Assembly: GCA_050945315.1 (NCBI GenBank)
Contig: JBMNSS010000016.1
Location: forward strand, 1 to 27,349
Source: DTU080 sp050945315
GTDB taxonomy: Bacteria; Bacillota; Limnochordia; DTU080
Reading direction: 5' to 3'
Length of the DNA stretch: 27,349 nt
The translations under genes were made by a program, and so were the position numbers. Shown in pieces: positions 13,724-21,698 of the stretch (position 1 is its first letter; every line of letters begins with the position of its first letter). The notes below the pieces were generated by a model. The model did not search any database. It was not told where the DNA came from and saw only the letters and a list, made by a program, of their open reading frames with translations.

Positions 13724-15518
13724 ACGACGCTGCTTTGGAGTCCACCGGAAGGGTGACTGTGAACTTGGCACCTCCCTCCGCCATGTTCTCAGCGCGTACC
13801 CGGCCTCCGTGCAACTCCACGAGCTGTTGTACGATGACGAGTCCCAGCCCGGTGCCACCGGTACGATTCTGGCGCCGGGCTTTGTCAACTTTGTAAAACC
13901 GCTCCCAGATATAGGGAAGCTCTTCCTCCGGTATGCCGGGACCGCTATCCTCTATGGACAGCTCAACATAGCCATCGTCGGCAGGCCCGGCTCGTAGGAC
14001 AATTCGGCCGCCTTTGGGGGCGTGCCTGGCTGCGTTATCCAGGAGATTGAGCAGAATCTGCTCCAGGCGGTCGGCATCGGCGTAAACAAACGGCAAAGCA
14101 GGGGCCAGAACGGGATGGACGGTGATGTCTTTCTCCGCGAACTGAGGCTCCAATGAGGCGATGGCATCGGAGACGGCGTCAGCCAAGGAGAGCGGTATCA
14201 GATTGAGTCGGACGTGATGCGTCTCGATTCGCGATAGGTCTATGAGGTTGTTGGTAAGGCGAATCAGGCGCAGGCTCTCGTCCATGATGATGCCCAAGTA
14301 GCGCTGCACCTGCTCCTGGGTGTTGGCTACTCCGTCCACAATGGCTTGGGCAAATCCGTAGATGGATGTCAGGGGCGTACGCAACTCGTGAGAGACATCG
14401 GCCACGAAGTCTCGCCTCATCTTCTCGAGGCGATACCTTTCGCTCACATCCTGCAGGAGTGCCGCCGCCCCCAGCAAGGTGTCGTCCGGGCTCTGAACAG
14501 GATTGATGTTCACCATCACTGCCCGTGTAGTCGAGTCCAGGGAGAAGGTATGCGGCTCCTTGTCTCGCAAGACCGTGTCAAACCCCCGTTTCAGGTGTTG
14601 GAGTAATCCGTCCTGGCAGTCATCGAACAGGTCGGGCAGTGAATCACCAAGACCTATGGTCACGGGATGCAAGAGGTTAACGGCGGCGGCATTGATCAGG
14701 ATGATCTCTTGGTTTGTATCAATGGCCAAGACACCTTCAGACAGTCCGGCGATACAGGAATCCGTTTTACTCTTCTCTTCGGCCAGGGCGCGAATGGTTG
14801 AATCGAGACGTGTAGCCAGGTCGTTGAAGGCCATGGACAACTCATCAATCTCATCACGACGGCCGCGGACGCGAACACGCCGGCGGAAATCACCTCGGGC
14901 CATGTCAAGGGCGACGGAACGCATCTCCTGCAACGGTTCAGCCACCCGGCGGGAGAAGAAAAAACTGACCATGGCGGCCAGGGCTGCGGCCAGCACCCCG
15001 GCCCAGAAGATCAGCCTGTGTCCGTCGCGGATGGTATGCATGACACCCAGCAGCGGAGCACTCAGGACAATGGCTCCCGCCACGCCCAGGCGGCTGATGA
15101 TAGGCACGGCGACCACGAAGGACGGTTCAGCGGTGCTCTCTTTGCTCATTGAACGTTGACGCACGATTTGACCCGAAAAAAGCGCTTGTACTTCGGTCTC
15201 GTCCAGTTCCACGCGTTCCGTACTGCGGGCACGGGGTGAGCCCACGAGCACAACGCCGTCAGCATTGATGACCCATATGCTCGCATCTCCATAGACGTGG
15301 GCCGCTTCCAACAGGGCTCTGACACGAGTGATGCGCAGAGGCAGGGCGGCGGTTCCGAATTCGGATGCGAGGCGTTGGCCTATGCGGATGAGTTCTTGCT
15401 CTTTCAAGGAGAAGATATACTGGGTATACATGTAAGACAGGGAGAAACCGAGCACCAGGATGGTTATCAAGATAACGACGAGTTGAGCTTGGAACAGGCG
15501 TGCAAAAAGGGAACGCAT
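13695..15518 (-). CDS. Sensor histidine kinase (TM - extracellular domain - TM - HAMP - PAS - HisKA - HATPase)
   Basis: A 607-residue membrane sensor. TM1 is at ~12-33, an extracytoplasmic sensing domain at ~34-165 with a Cache-like pattern (IWVINADGVVLVGSP), TM2 at ~168-188, HAMP at ~190-245, a PAS-like domain at ~255-360, and HisKA at ~365-432 with phospho-acceptor H377 in DVSHELRTPLTS. The ATPase domain runs ~480-592: N box NLLDNAARHA (491-500), G1 DSGPGIP (524-530), G2 GGTGLGL (554-560). This PhoR/WalK-like architecture autophosphorylates and passes phosphate to the response regulator encoded 39 nt upstream. Its signal is unknown; pairing with htrA suggests envelope or protein-folding stress. 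Confidence 0.93.
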   Translation of the reverse strand: MRSLFARLFQAQLVVILITILVLGFSLSYMYTQYIFSLKEQELIRIGQRLASEFGTAALPLRITRVRALLEAAHVYGDASIWVINADGVVLVGSPRARSTERVELDETEVQALFSGQIVRQRSMSKESTAEPSFVVAVPIISRLGVAGAIVLSAPLLGVMHTIRDGHRLIFWAGVLAAALAAMVSFFFSRRVAEPLQEMRSVALDMARGDFRRRVRVRGRRDEIDELSMAFNDLATRLDSTIRALAEEKSKTDSCIAGLSEGVLAIDTNQEIILINAAAVNLLHPVTIGLGDSLPDLFDDCQDGLLQHLKRGFDTVLRDKEPHTFSLDSTTRAVMVNINPVQSPDDTLLGAAALLQDVSERYRLEKMRRDFVADVSHELRTPLTSIYGFAQAIVDGVANTQEQVQRYLGIIMDESLRLIRLTNNLIDLSRIETHHVRLNLIPLSLADAVSDAIASLEPQFAEKDITVHPVLAPALPFVYADADRLEQILLNLLDNAARHAPKGGRIVLRAGPADDGYVELSIEDSGPGIPEEELPYIWERFYKVDKARRQNRTGGTGLGLVIVQQLVELHGGRVRAENMAEGGAKFTVTLPVDSKAASSNRHEAVSD

Positions 15519-15557
15519 TACCGCCTCACCCTCAAGCCGGCTTTTTTGAGTGAGCGT

Positions 15558-16268
15558 CTAATCATCATCTTCGGCAGGCACGGCTTCGAGCCTGTAGCCA
15601 ACACCCCACACCGTGTGAATGTATCGGTAGGGATGTCCCTCGGGCTCGAGCTTACGCCGTAGGCGTTTGACGTGTACGTCAATGGTACGATCATTGCCGA
15701 AAAAGTCAAAGCCCCAGACATGTTCCAAGAGCTCTTGTCGGTTGAAAGCTCTGCCGGGATTGCTGGCCAGCAGCCAGAGCAGATCGAACTCCTTGGGTGT
15801 CAGTCGTACCTCTTGATCCGCTACATGAACTGAGTGTCTTTCGCGATCGATTTCCAGCTCCGGCAGTCTGATCACCGCATCGGCGTCGGCAGAGGAAGCG
15901 GCTCTTGAGCGGCGCAGTACCGCACGGACCCGGGCCACCAACTCCCGGGGATTGAAAGGCTTGGAGACATAGTCATCAGCCCCCATCTCAAGGCCCAAGA
16001 TCCGATCGAGATCATCGGTGCGTGCCGTGAGCATGATGATCGGAGTCTGTGATCGCGCCCGAATTTGACGACAGACCTCCCAACCATCAACGCGGGGCAG
16101 AAGAAGATCAAGCACAATCAAGTCCGGGCGCCAAGTGGCGAATTGCTCCAGCGCCGAATCGCCGTCTTCAGCCACCCGTACTTCAAAGCCTTCGCGCGAA
16201 AGATACAAAGCGACGAGCTCGGAGACGTTTGGTTCGTCCTCAACAACAAGGATTCGGCTGTATTGCAC
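15558..16268 (-). CDS. OmpR/PhoB-family response regulator
   Basis: A 236-residue regulator with an N-terminal receiver domain (acidic pocket E10-D11, phospho-acceptor D54 in VLDLLLPRVDG, switch Thr in MLTAR, Lys in SKPF) and a C-terminal winged helix (LTPKEFDLLWLLASNPG, then RTIDVHVKRLRRKL, ending in TVWGVGYRLE). The ending resembles ResD/PhoP-type regulators more than WalR. I choose the GTG at 16268 because GGTGG lies 7 bp upstream; an ATG at 16310 adds 14 residues of non-family sequence. It lies between htrA (upstream) and its cognate kinase (downstream). Confidence 0.95.
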   Translation of the reverse strand: MQYSRILVVEDEPNVSELVALYLSREGFEVRVAEDGDSALEQFATWRPDLIVLDLLLPRVDGWEVCRQIRARSQTPIIMLTARTDDLDRILGLEMGADDYVSKPFNPRELVARVRAVLRRSRAASSADADAVIRLPELEIDRERHSVHVADQEVRLTPKEFDLLWLLASNPGRAFNRQELLEHVWGFDFFGNDRTIDVHVKRLRRKLEPEGHPYRYIHTVWGVGYRLEAVPAEDDD

Positions 16269-16313
16269 CTGTAATCCACCTTTGCCATAGGCGTAGTTTA
16301 GCCGCAACAAGCG

Positions 16314-16340
16314 ACGGCCACCCGCAGAAGCGGTGGCCGT
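16314..16340 (-). repeat. Hairpin between htrA and the response regulator gene
   Basis: ACGGCCACC plus GC (16314-16325, one bulged C) pairs with GCGGTGGCCGT (16330-16340) around the tetraloop AGAA. There is no T-tract on either side. It lies in the 111-nt gap between htrA and the response regulator and may reduce read-through or act as a processing or stability element. Confidence 0.55.
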
Positions 16341-16379
16341 TCACTGGGGGGTGGGGTAAGACTGTCGGTTGAGAGTATG

Positions 16380-17588
16380 TCAGTCTCTGGAACCTACCGT
16401 GACCAAGATGGAAACCGTACGCATCCGTCCACCGGACACTCGATCGACAATGAAGCGGAGTTTGTCTCCGATGTTCATTTTCTGCGTGACCTCAAGGACG
16501 TCGTCGACGGTCTTTATCTCCCGGTCATCGATTTTTCGTATGATATCCCAGGGCTGCAGGCCGGCCTTGCTGGCCGCGGTGTCCTGGATGACTTCCATGA
16601 TCATGACTCCCTCAGCCTTGGGCAGCTTCAGGTACTCAGCGATGTCTTCAGTGATGGAGCCGTAAGAGATACCGATAAACGGACGCTGTACCGCGCCTTT
16701 CGTGACGAGATCTTCAACCACTTCTTTGGCCACATTGATTGGAATCGCAAAACCGATACCCTGGCCGTCGGCACGCACCGCGGTGTTGATACCGATAACC
16801 TCTCCGTGCAAGTTGAGCAACGGACCACCCGAGTTACCGGGGTTGATGGCGGCATCGGTCTGCATCAGATTTGAGTACTCGCGCAACTCGCGGCGGGTGG
16901 TATCCGGGATCTGGATTCTGCGACCTTTGGCTGACAATACGCCCACCGTCACGGTGTGGTCGAAGTCCTTGCCGTAGGGATTGCCGATGGCCACCACGAA
17001 CTCCCCGATACGCGTCTGGTCGGAATCTCCGAGTTTGGCAACCGGGAACTCCCCAGAATCATCGATCTTGAGCACAGCCAGATCAAGCTCATAGTCAAAG
17101 CCAAGCAGCTTGGCGGTGTAGGGCTCTGTCCGGTTTTGGACGTAGACGCGGATCTCCTCGATATTGTCGCTGTCATCCAGCAGGTGCTGATTGGTCAGTA
17201 TCTGTCCGTCTTCGGAGATGATAAACCCGCTGCCTTGTGATACACCCTGCCGCGGAATCTGCGGCACTCCGAACCAAAACATGTCGAAAAGATCACCAAA
17301 CGGCGAACCGCTGAAGGGCGAGGAGCGTGCGGAGCTGCGCTGCGGTGCCTTGTATTCCACTTCTACGTAGACAACGGCGGGGCTGACTGCTTCAGCCACA
17401 TCAGCTACGGCATACGGTCCGAGCCCGGAAAGCAATTGGGCGGCACCGCTACCTGTCGATGCACTTGGCGCGGCCAAGACTTCGGGAACACTGGGACGGG
17501 AAGCCGGCAACGCATAGAGGAAACCAAGAACAATGATCGTAAGGCCGGCAGCTGCGGCAAGGCCTCTCCAGCTCTTTATTGAACGCAC
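16380..17588 (-). CDS. htrA: HtrA/DegP-like serine protease with PDZ domain
   Basis: A 402-residue membrane-anchored protease. One N-terminal membrane segment (about 9-27) is followed by a linker and a trypsin-like domain with catalytic triad H135 (TNQHLL), D169 (YELDLAV) and S253 (NPGNSGGPL). A single PDZ domain spans ~305-400. The family degrades or refolds damaged exported proteins. The GTG at 17588 is chosen because AGGAG sits 8 bp upstream; an ATG at 17594 lies almost on top of that site. The protease is first in a likely operon with a two-component system, a layout that suggests envelope-stress feedback control. Confidence 0.95.
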   Translation of the reverse strand: MRSIKSWRGLAAAAGLTIIVLGFLYALPASRPSVPEVLAAPSASTGSGAAQLLSGLGPYAVADVAEAVSPAVVYVEVEYKAPQRSSARSSPFSGSPFGDLFDMFWFGVPQIPRQGVSQGSGFIISEDGQILTNQHLLDDSDNIEEIRVYVQNRTEPYTAKLLGFDYELDLAVLKIDDSGEFPVAKLGDSDQTRIGEFVVAIGNPYGKDFDHTVTVGVLSAKGRRIQIPDTTRRELREYSNLMQTDAAINPGNSGGPLLNLHGEVIGINTAVRADGQGIGFAIPINVAKEVVEDLVTKGAVQRPFIGISYGSITEDIAEYLKLPKAEGVMIMEVIQDTAASKAGLQPWDIIRKIDDREIKTVDDVLEVTQKMNIGDKLRFIVDRVSGGRMRTVSILVTVGSRD

Positions 17589-17641
17589 AGGCATCACTCC
17601 TTGCAGGTTATTTTCCGCAAACGCGTCGATCTTTCAGGCCC

Positions 17642-17672
17642 ATGAAGCGAGCGACAGTGACACTCGCTTCAT
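17642..17672. repeat. Inverted repeat at the htrA promoter / 5' end
   Basis: ATGAAGCGAG (17642-17651) and CTCGCTTCAT (17663-17672) form a perfect 10-bp inverted repeat with an 11-nt spacer. It lies immediately downstream of the candidate htrA -10 box, so it would fall at or just after the transcription start. It could be an operator, for example for the adjacent response regulator, or a 5'-end mRNA stabilising stem-loop. Confidence 0.5.
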
Positions 17673-17674
17673 TA

Positions 17675-17683
17675 ATCATACCA
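17675..17683 (-). promoter_or_regulatory. Candidate extended -10 promoter for htrA
   Basis: Read on the minus strand, TGGTATGAT forms an extended -10 element (TG-n-TATGAT). The -35 region is weak (TTTCGT-like), as is common with extended -10 promoters. It lies about 90 nt upstream of the htrA start. Confidence 0.45.
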
Positions 17684-17833
17684 TAACACGTGAATATGAC
17701 GAAACCGTGACGAGTGGGCAAAAAAACAAAGGCTGCAGGAGCTTGGGGGAGGCTCGGTGAAGACCTTAGTGCGCATTCCCGCCATCGGGATGCGGACTTT
17801 AACAGTGCAGGGAGTAACGGGGGGGCACGCGGT

Positions 17834-19003
17834 TTGGAACGGTTTGGTGTCGGCGTGGTCGGTTTTGGCGGACGAGGACGTTTTTTCAGCAGAGTGTTCA
17901 GTCAGCATCCTGATTCTCGCGTGGTGGCCATAACGGAGCCCGGGGAGCGAAGGCGGGCACAGGCCAAGGAGGCCTATCCTGAAGCGGAGGTTTTTGCCAG
18001 CCTTGATGAGATGCTGGCCAGTGACGGGATCGATGTGGTTGTCATAGCCTCGGCTGACCCTGCCCACTATGAGAACACACTTCAGGCACTCAAAGCCCGA
18101 AAGCACATATTGCTGGAAAAACCAATGGCTCAGACTGTGGAGCAGTGTGATGATCTGGTCAGAACTTGGCGGTCGCACGCTCCGGATCGCGTCTTTATGG
18201 TCGGTCTTGAGTTGCGGCACTGCACGCTGTTTACGCGAATGCGGGAGCTGTTGGATGAGGGTGCCATAGGCAATGTGATCATGGGCCAGGGCATAGACAA
18301 TGTGTCCGTGGGTGATAGGTACTTCTATCACAACATGTACGGCCGCAAATCGTTTGTGCGCAGTCTCTTGCTACAAAAAGGCGTACACACCATCGATCTG
18401 GTGAATTGGTTTATGGGAGCGCGGCCCAGCAGGGTCTTTGCCATCGGCGGACTCAATGTCTTTGGAGGCGAAGAACCCGAGGATAAGCGCTGTTCCGGTT
18501 GCGATGAAGCGGACACATGCCCGCATGTGTTGCGGGATGCCCAAGAGAAAGGCGTGTTGGATTTTTGTGTCTTTTCCCGGGCGATCGACGTCGACGACAA
18601 CTCGCAGGTCATCATCGAGTATGACAACAATACTCGGGCCGTCTATACCGAATGCCATTTCACGCCGGAGTATACGAGAGAGTTTACCTTCATCGGCGAT
18701 AAGGGCAAGATGACCGCCTTCTTCGATAACCCGGGCAATTTCCGGATTCGGGTGGAGAAGCGCTTCACCAACGAAGTGCAAGAGTACTATCCCAAAGCCG
18801 GTCCGGGTGGTCACGGCGGCGGAGACGTTGGCATTATCGAGGAGTTTGTTGACTGTATCAAGAGCGGGCGTCAGCCGGTTCATTCCATTGTTGTGGCCCG
18901 GGACAGCACTGCCATAGCGGCGGCTGCGACGGAGTCGATTGAAACCGGAATGCCGGTTGAAATCCCCCCCCTGTCCGTAAACGTGGTCAAGCATTTGTCT
19001 TGA
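17834..19003 (+). CDS. Gfo/Idh/MocA-family oxidoreductase with Cys-rich insert
   Basis: A 389-residue NAD(P)-dependent oxidoreductase from the TTG at 17834. Rossmann motif GVGVVGFGGRG (residues 5-15), the dinucleotide strand end AITEP, and the catalytic-site LLEKPMAQ (E95-K96-P97) are clear. A Cys-rich loop (CSGCDEADTCPH) lies around residues 220-232, as in many relatives, and may bind a metal. The start is uncertain. The frame is open back to a GTG at 17714, but the sequence before 17834 does not resemble the family. The best ribosome binding site nearby (GGGGGAGG, 17745-17752) serves a GTG in another frame. It is divergent from htrA and only distantly similar to the oxidoreductase at 5175. 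Substrate unknown, probably a sugar or polyol. Confidence 0.88.
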   Translation: MERFGVGVVGFGGRGRFFSRVFSQHPDSRVVAITEPGERRRAQAKEAYPEAEVFASLDEMLASDGIDVVVIASADPAHYENTLQALKARKHILLEKPMAQTVEQCDDLVRTWRSHAPDRVFMVGLELRHCTLFTRMRELLDEGAIGNVIMGQGIDNVSVGDRYFYHNMYGRKSFVRSLLLQKGVHTIDLVNWFMGARPSRVFAIGGLNVFGGEEPEDKRCSGCDEADTCPHVLRDAQEKGVLDFCVFSRAIDVDDNSQVIIEYDNNTRAVYTECHFTPEYTREFTFIGDKGKMTAFFDNPGNFRIRVEKRFTNEVQEYYPKAGPGGHGGGDVGIIEEFVDCIKSGRQPVHSIVVARDSTAIAAAATESIETGMPVEIPPLSVNVVKHLS

Positions 19004-19049
19004 TCCCTCTGATTGCAGTCAGCCCAGACCGCTGCTTCGAGCATTGTGC

Positions 19050-19242
19050 GGCGAGCCGGCGACATAGGTGTCCCGGCCTGTCTCACAGGCTTGGGGCTCT
19101 GCGACAGACGGCGCGGATCAAGGCAGTGTCACCCGAAGCCTGTTTGAAAATCATCGACGGGGAGACTCTAACCGTCCTGAGGTGTCACTGTCTGACGGCT
19201 TAGCGCAAGAACATGCAGGAGTGTGCTCGCACACTCCTGCAT
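19050..19242 (+). other. Hairpin-dense non-coding stretch, candidate structured RNA or leader
   Basis: No convincing gene lies in 19004-19364. Several stems can be drawn. GCCGG + GACA (19055-19064) pairs with TGTC + CCGGC (19069-19077) around a TAGG loop with one bulged C. GCCTGT pairs with ACAGGC (19076-19090). GAGCC (19053-19057) can close on GGCTC (19095-19099). CAGTGTCACC (19124-19133) pairs with GGTGTCACTG (19181-19190) with one mismatch and encloses GACGG/CCGTC. A 13-bp hairpin ends the block. Some stems share bases, so they may be alternatives. It matches no RNA family I recognise. It lies before the decarboxylase gene and after the oxidoreductase gene. Confidence 0.4.
19213..19242 (+). 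terminator. Perfect 13-bp hairpin, terminator-like but lacking a T-tract
   Basis: ATGCAGGAGTGTG (19213-19225) and CACACTCCTGCAT (19230-19242) form a perfect stem with loop CTCG. It follows the oxidoreductase gene and could end or protect its transcript, but CCGGTC follows instead of T's, so intrinsic termination is doubtful. Confidence 0.5.
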
Positions 19243-19292
19243 CCGGTCATTCAACGTCAAGTGTTTGAACGGGAATACTACCGCCGATCACT

Positions 19293-19326
19293 ATGCTCCG
19301 GATCGCTGTGACTGCCTCCGGAGCAT
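19293..19326 (+). repeat. Inverted repeat in the decarboxylase leader
   Basis: ATGCTCCGGA (19293-19302) and TCCGGAGCAT (19317-19326) form a perfect 10-bp stem with a 14-nt loop, about 40 nt before the preferred decarboxylase start. It could be an operator or a leader hairpin. It also argues that the ATG at 19293 is not the translation start. Confidence 0.5.
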
Positions 19327-19364
19327 TCCGGCCCGCACCGTTGTGGTGCTTTGGGGTGTGGCAT

Positions 19365-20804
19365 ATGGGTGAGCGAACTCGGACGGAGCCGGCGGCCTTT
19401 CTGCAAGCCGTGGCGGCCTATGCACAACACAACGTGTTGCCATGGCATACACCGGGGCACAAGCAGGGTCGCGGAGCTGCAGAAGCATTGCAGGCCGCGC
19501 TGGGGCCTGCTTTGCAGTGCGATCTTTCGGATGTCTTGTATGATCCTCCGTCCCAGCACAGCTGGGACTACTTGTTGCGTGAGGCGCAAGGACGAGCGGC
19601 CTCCTTGTTTGGCGCGTCATGGACTAGATTTCTGGTCAACGGCACGAGCGGCGGGGTACACGCCATGCTCTTGGCCACGCTCACCGAGGACGATGTGGTC
19701 ATCGTTCCGCGGCAGGCCCATATGTGTGTCGCAGGGGGCTTAGTGCTGTCAGGGGCCAGGCCCGCCTACATTCCCTTCCGAACGGATCCCGTATCCGAGC
19801 TGCCTCTGCCTGTCAGCGTTGAAGAGTACTCGCTGGTCCTGCAACGGATCTCCGAGGCCAAGGCGGTCGTGGTTACCTATCCGAATTACTACGGACTGTG
19901 TAGTGATTTGCAGGCTATCGCCAAGGCGGCCAAGGAGAAAGACGTTCTCTTGTTAGTCGATGAAGCTCATGGGGCTCATTACGCCTTTCATCTGTCCTTT
20001 CCCCGATCCGCTCTGGCCTGTGGAGCACACATGGCGGTACAGAGCACTCACAAGACGCTCAGCGCCCTGACACAAGCCTCCATGCTACATGTTGCGGCCG
20101 ACGTCGACATCGAGGCTGTGGATCGGGCTCTCGACGTCTTGCAGAGCACCAGTCCGTCGTCCTTGCTGCTGGCGTCTTTGGACAGTGCCCGGGCACAGAT
20201 GGCCGCTCAGGGCGAGAGCCTGTGGGCTCAAGCCATCGAAGTGGCCGAAAAAATCCGTCAATGGCTCAGGAGCATACCCGGTGTGCGCTGTTTGGGAGCC
20301 GATGAGCTGCGGTCGGTCGCCTACGCCTGGGATCCGACACGGCTCATTCTGGGCTGCGAGGGGATCAGCGGCCTGGAGTTGGCGGCCGCTTTGCGTATGC
20401 AATTCGGCATCCAGGTGGAAATGGCGGACGCTCACTACTGCGTGGTTCTTGTGGGCCTGGGCGACAACATGATCCATGGCCAACGCCTTGTGGCGGCCAT
20501 TGATGAGTTGCGCCGGACACTGCCGCCATCGGTACGGAAAGAGAGACCAGTCTATCCCGGCACCCCTCCCATGGTGCTCACTCCGCGACAGGCGGCTCAA
20601 GCCCGTGGAAAACGCGTTAGTTGGAACGAGGCCGTGGGGCGCATATCCGGCCAGACTATGTGTCCGTATCCTCCCGGTGTGCCGGTACTGGTACCCGGTG
20701 AGTTGGTCACTGACGAGGTCGTTGAGTTTTTGCGCCAAGCAAGGGAGTCAGGTTTTTATATACGCGGCGATATCGGTGACGGAAAAATGACGGTGGTGGT
20801 CTGA
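19365..20804 (+). CDS. yaaO: Orn/Lys/Arg decarboxylase family protein (YaaO-like)
   Basis: A 479-residue PLP-dependent aminotransferase-fold enzyme of the group that decarboxylates basic amino acids, producing cadaverine, putrescine or agmatine. Visible marks are PWHTPGHKQG near the start, LVNGTSGGVHAM in the cofactor-phosphate region, LLVDEAHGAHY (the Asp and His contacting PLP) and the lysine of STHKTL that binds PLP. A C-terminal domain follows. The ATG at 19365 is chosen because the family begins just before the PGHKQG region and GGGGTG lies upstream; an in-frame ATG at 19293 lies inside an inverted repeat. The exact substrate is not decidable. Its place before tmk matches yaaO in Bacillus. 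Confidence 0.88.
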   Translation: MGERTRTEPAAFLQAVAAYAQHNVLPWHTPGHKQGRGAAEALQAALGPALQCDLSDVLYDPPSQHSWDYLLREAQGRAASLFGASWTRFLVNGTSGGVHAMLLATLTEDDVVIVPRQAHMCVAGGLVLSGARPAYIPFRTDPVSELPLPVSVEEYSLVLQRISEAKAVVVTYPNYYGLCSDLQAIAKAAKEKDVLLLVDEAHGAHYAFHLSFPRSALACGAHMAVQSTHKTLSALTQASMLHVAADVDIEAVDRALDVLQSTSPSSLLLASLDSARAQMAAQGESLWAQAIEVAEKIRQWLRSIPGVRCLGADELRSVAYAWDPTRLILGCEGISGLELAAALRMQFGIQVEMADAHYCVVLVGLGDNMIHGQRLVAAIDELRRTLPPSVRKERPVYPGTPPMVLTPRQAAQARGKRVSWNEAVGRISGQTMCPYPPGVPVLVPGELVTDEVVEFLRQARESGFYIRGDIGDGKMTVVV

Positions 20805-20835
20805 CCCGTCTCTGTCAAAGCTGGAGGATGCGATA

Positions 20836-21471
20836 TTGAGAGGTCTGTTTATTTCTTTCGAGGGCTGTGACGGCGCAGGCAAGACTACGCAGGCCAGGCT
20901 CTTGGTTTCGCGGCTTCGAGCCCTGAACCACGACGTGGTCTTAACGCGTGAGCCGGGTGGAACAAAGGTGGGTGTGGCGATACGGCAGTGGCTGCTGGGT
21001 TCTTCGGAACGAGAGCCGCTGTCTTGGGAGGCCGAAGTGCTCTTGCTGGCGGCCGATCGGGCTCAGCATGTGAACCATGTCATAAGGCCTGCACTGGAGC
21101 GTGGAGCGATTGTCGTCACCGACAGATATGTTGATTCCAGCCTCGTATACCAGGGATGGGCCGTTGACCGCTCGGTTGAAACGGTGCGGGAGATCAATCG
21201 GTTTGCAACCCAGGACCTTGTACCGGATGTCACTTTTTTCTTGGCGGTGCCTCCTGAGAAGTGTTTCGGTCGGTTGAACGAGCCTGACAAAATTGAGCAG
21301 CGCGGTCTGGGGTTCCAGCGGAGAGTGTATGAAGGCTATCTGGCTTTGGTCCGGGAGATGCCTCGCCTGCGTCCGTTAAACGCGGTCGGTGAGTCGCCGG
21401 AGACTGTGGCGGAAATAGTCTGGAATGACTGCCTCAAGCAATGGCCGTGGCTGGCGGGAGGGGCACATTGA
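20836..21471 (+). CDS. tmk: Thymidylate kinase
   Basis: A 211-residue dTMP kinase, which phosphorylates dTMP to dTDP in DNA precursor synthesis. The P-loop FEGCDGAGKTTQ (8-19), the LTREPGGT dTMP-binding segment and the DRYVDSSLVYQG motif are intact, and the length is usual. It starts at TTG 20836 with GGAGG eight bases upstream. It is 31 nt after yaaO and 227 nt before holB. The tmk-holB pair is conserved in Bacillota, but here darA and yaaR, which separate them in Bacillus, are missing. Confidence 0.97.
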   Translation: MRGLFISFEGCDGAGKTTQARLLVSRLRALNHDVVLTREPGGTKVGVAIRQWLLGSSEREPLSWEAEVLLLAADRAQHVNHVIRPALERGAIVVTDRYVDSSLVYQGWAVDRSVETVREINRFATQDLVPDVTFFLAVPPEKCFGRLNEPDKIEQRGLGFQRRVYEGYLALVREMPRLRPLNAVGESPETVAEIVWNDCLKQWPWLAGGAH

Positions 21472-21497
21472 CACTCAGTTTTGCCTTCTGTTATGCT
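21468..21497 (+). promoter_or_regulatory. Candidate promoter for the holB-ricT-rsmI genes
   Basis: A consensus TTGACA (21468-21473) and an extended -10 (TG-n-TATGCT, -10 at 21492-21497) are separated by 18 bp. The -35 overlaps the tmk stop codon. It would give a separate start for holB, ricT and rsmI with a ~200-nt leader (to 21698). I see no gene in that leader; a 39-codon minus-strand frame there lacks a ribosome binding site. Confidence 0.5.
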
Positions 21498-21698
21498 GAC
21501 TACGACGTATGATCGTTAGAACTGATTACTCGACTTCGACCATCGGCGGTGGGAAATGCTGATGATGGGCGGCTTCGTCGGCTCCGGGCCGTGTCATCCT
21601 TGAAAAACGATCGTCGACATCGGCCATGGTACCAACGACTGTCATTTCTGTGCCGGAGAGCGCTTCGGCGGAATCATACCTTCGAGGAGGGCTGAGTT

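Noticed and set aside
13695..16268. Assignment of the two-component pair as WalRK
   Set aside because: The kinase layout resembles WalK, but the regulator ends in TVWGVGYRLE as in ResD/PhoP types and none of the walHIJ neighbours is present.
16314..16340. Hairpin as an intrinsic terminator between htrA and the response regulator
   Set aside because: There is no T-tract on either strand, so it is listed only as an inverted repeat.
19000..19268. Two plus-strand frames of about 66 codons after the second oxidoreductase
   Set aside because: They lack ribosome binding sites and coincide with strong RNA stems, so a non-coding role is more likely.
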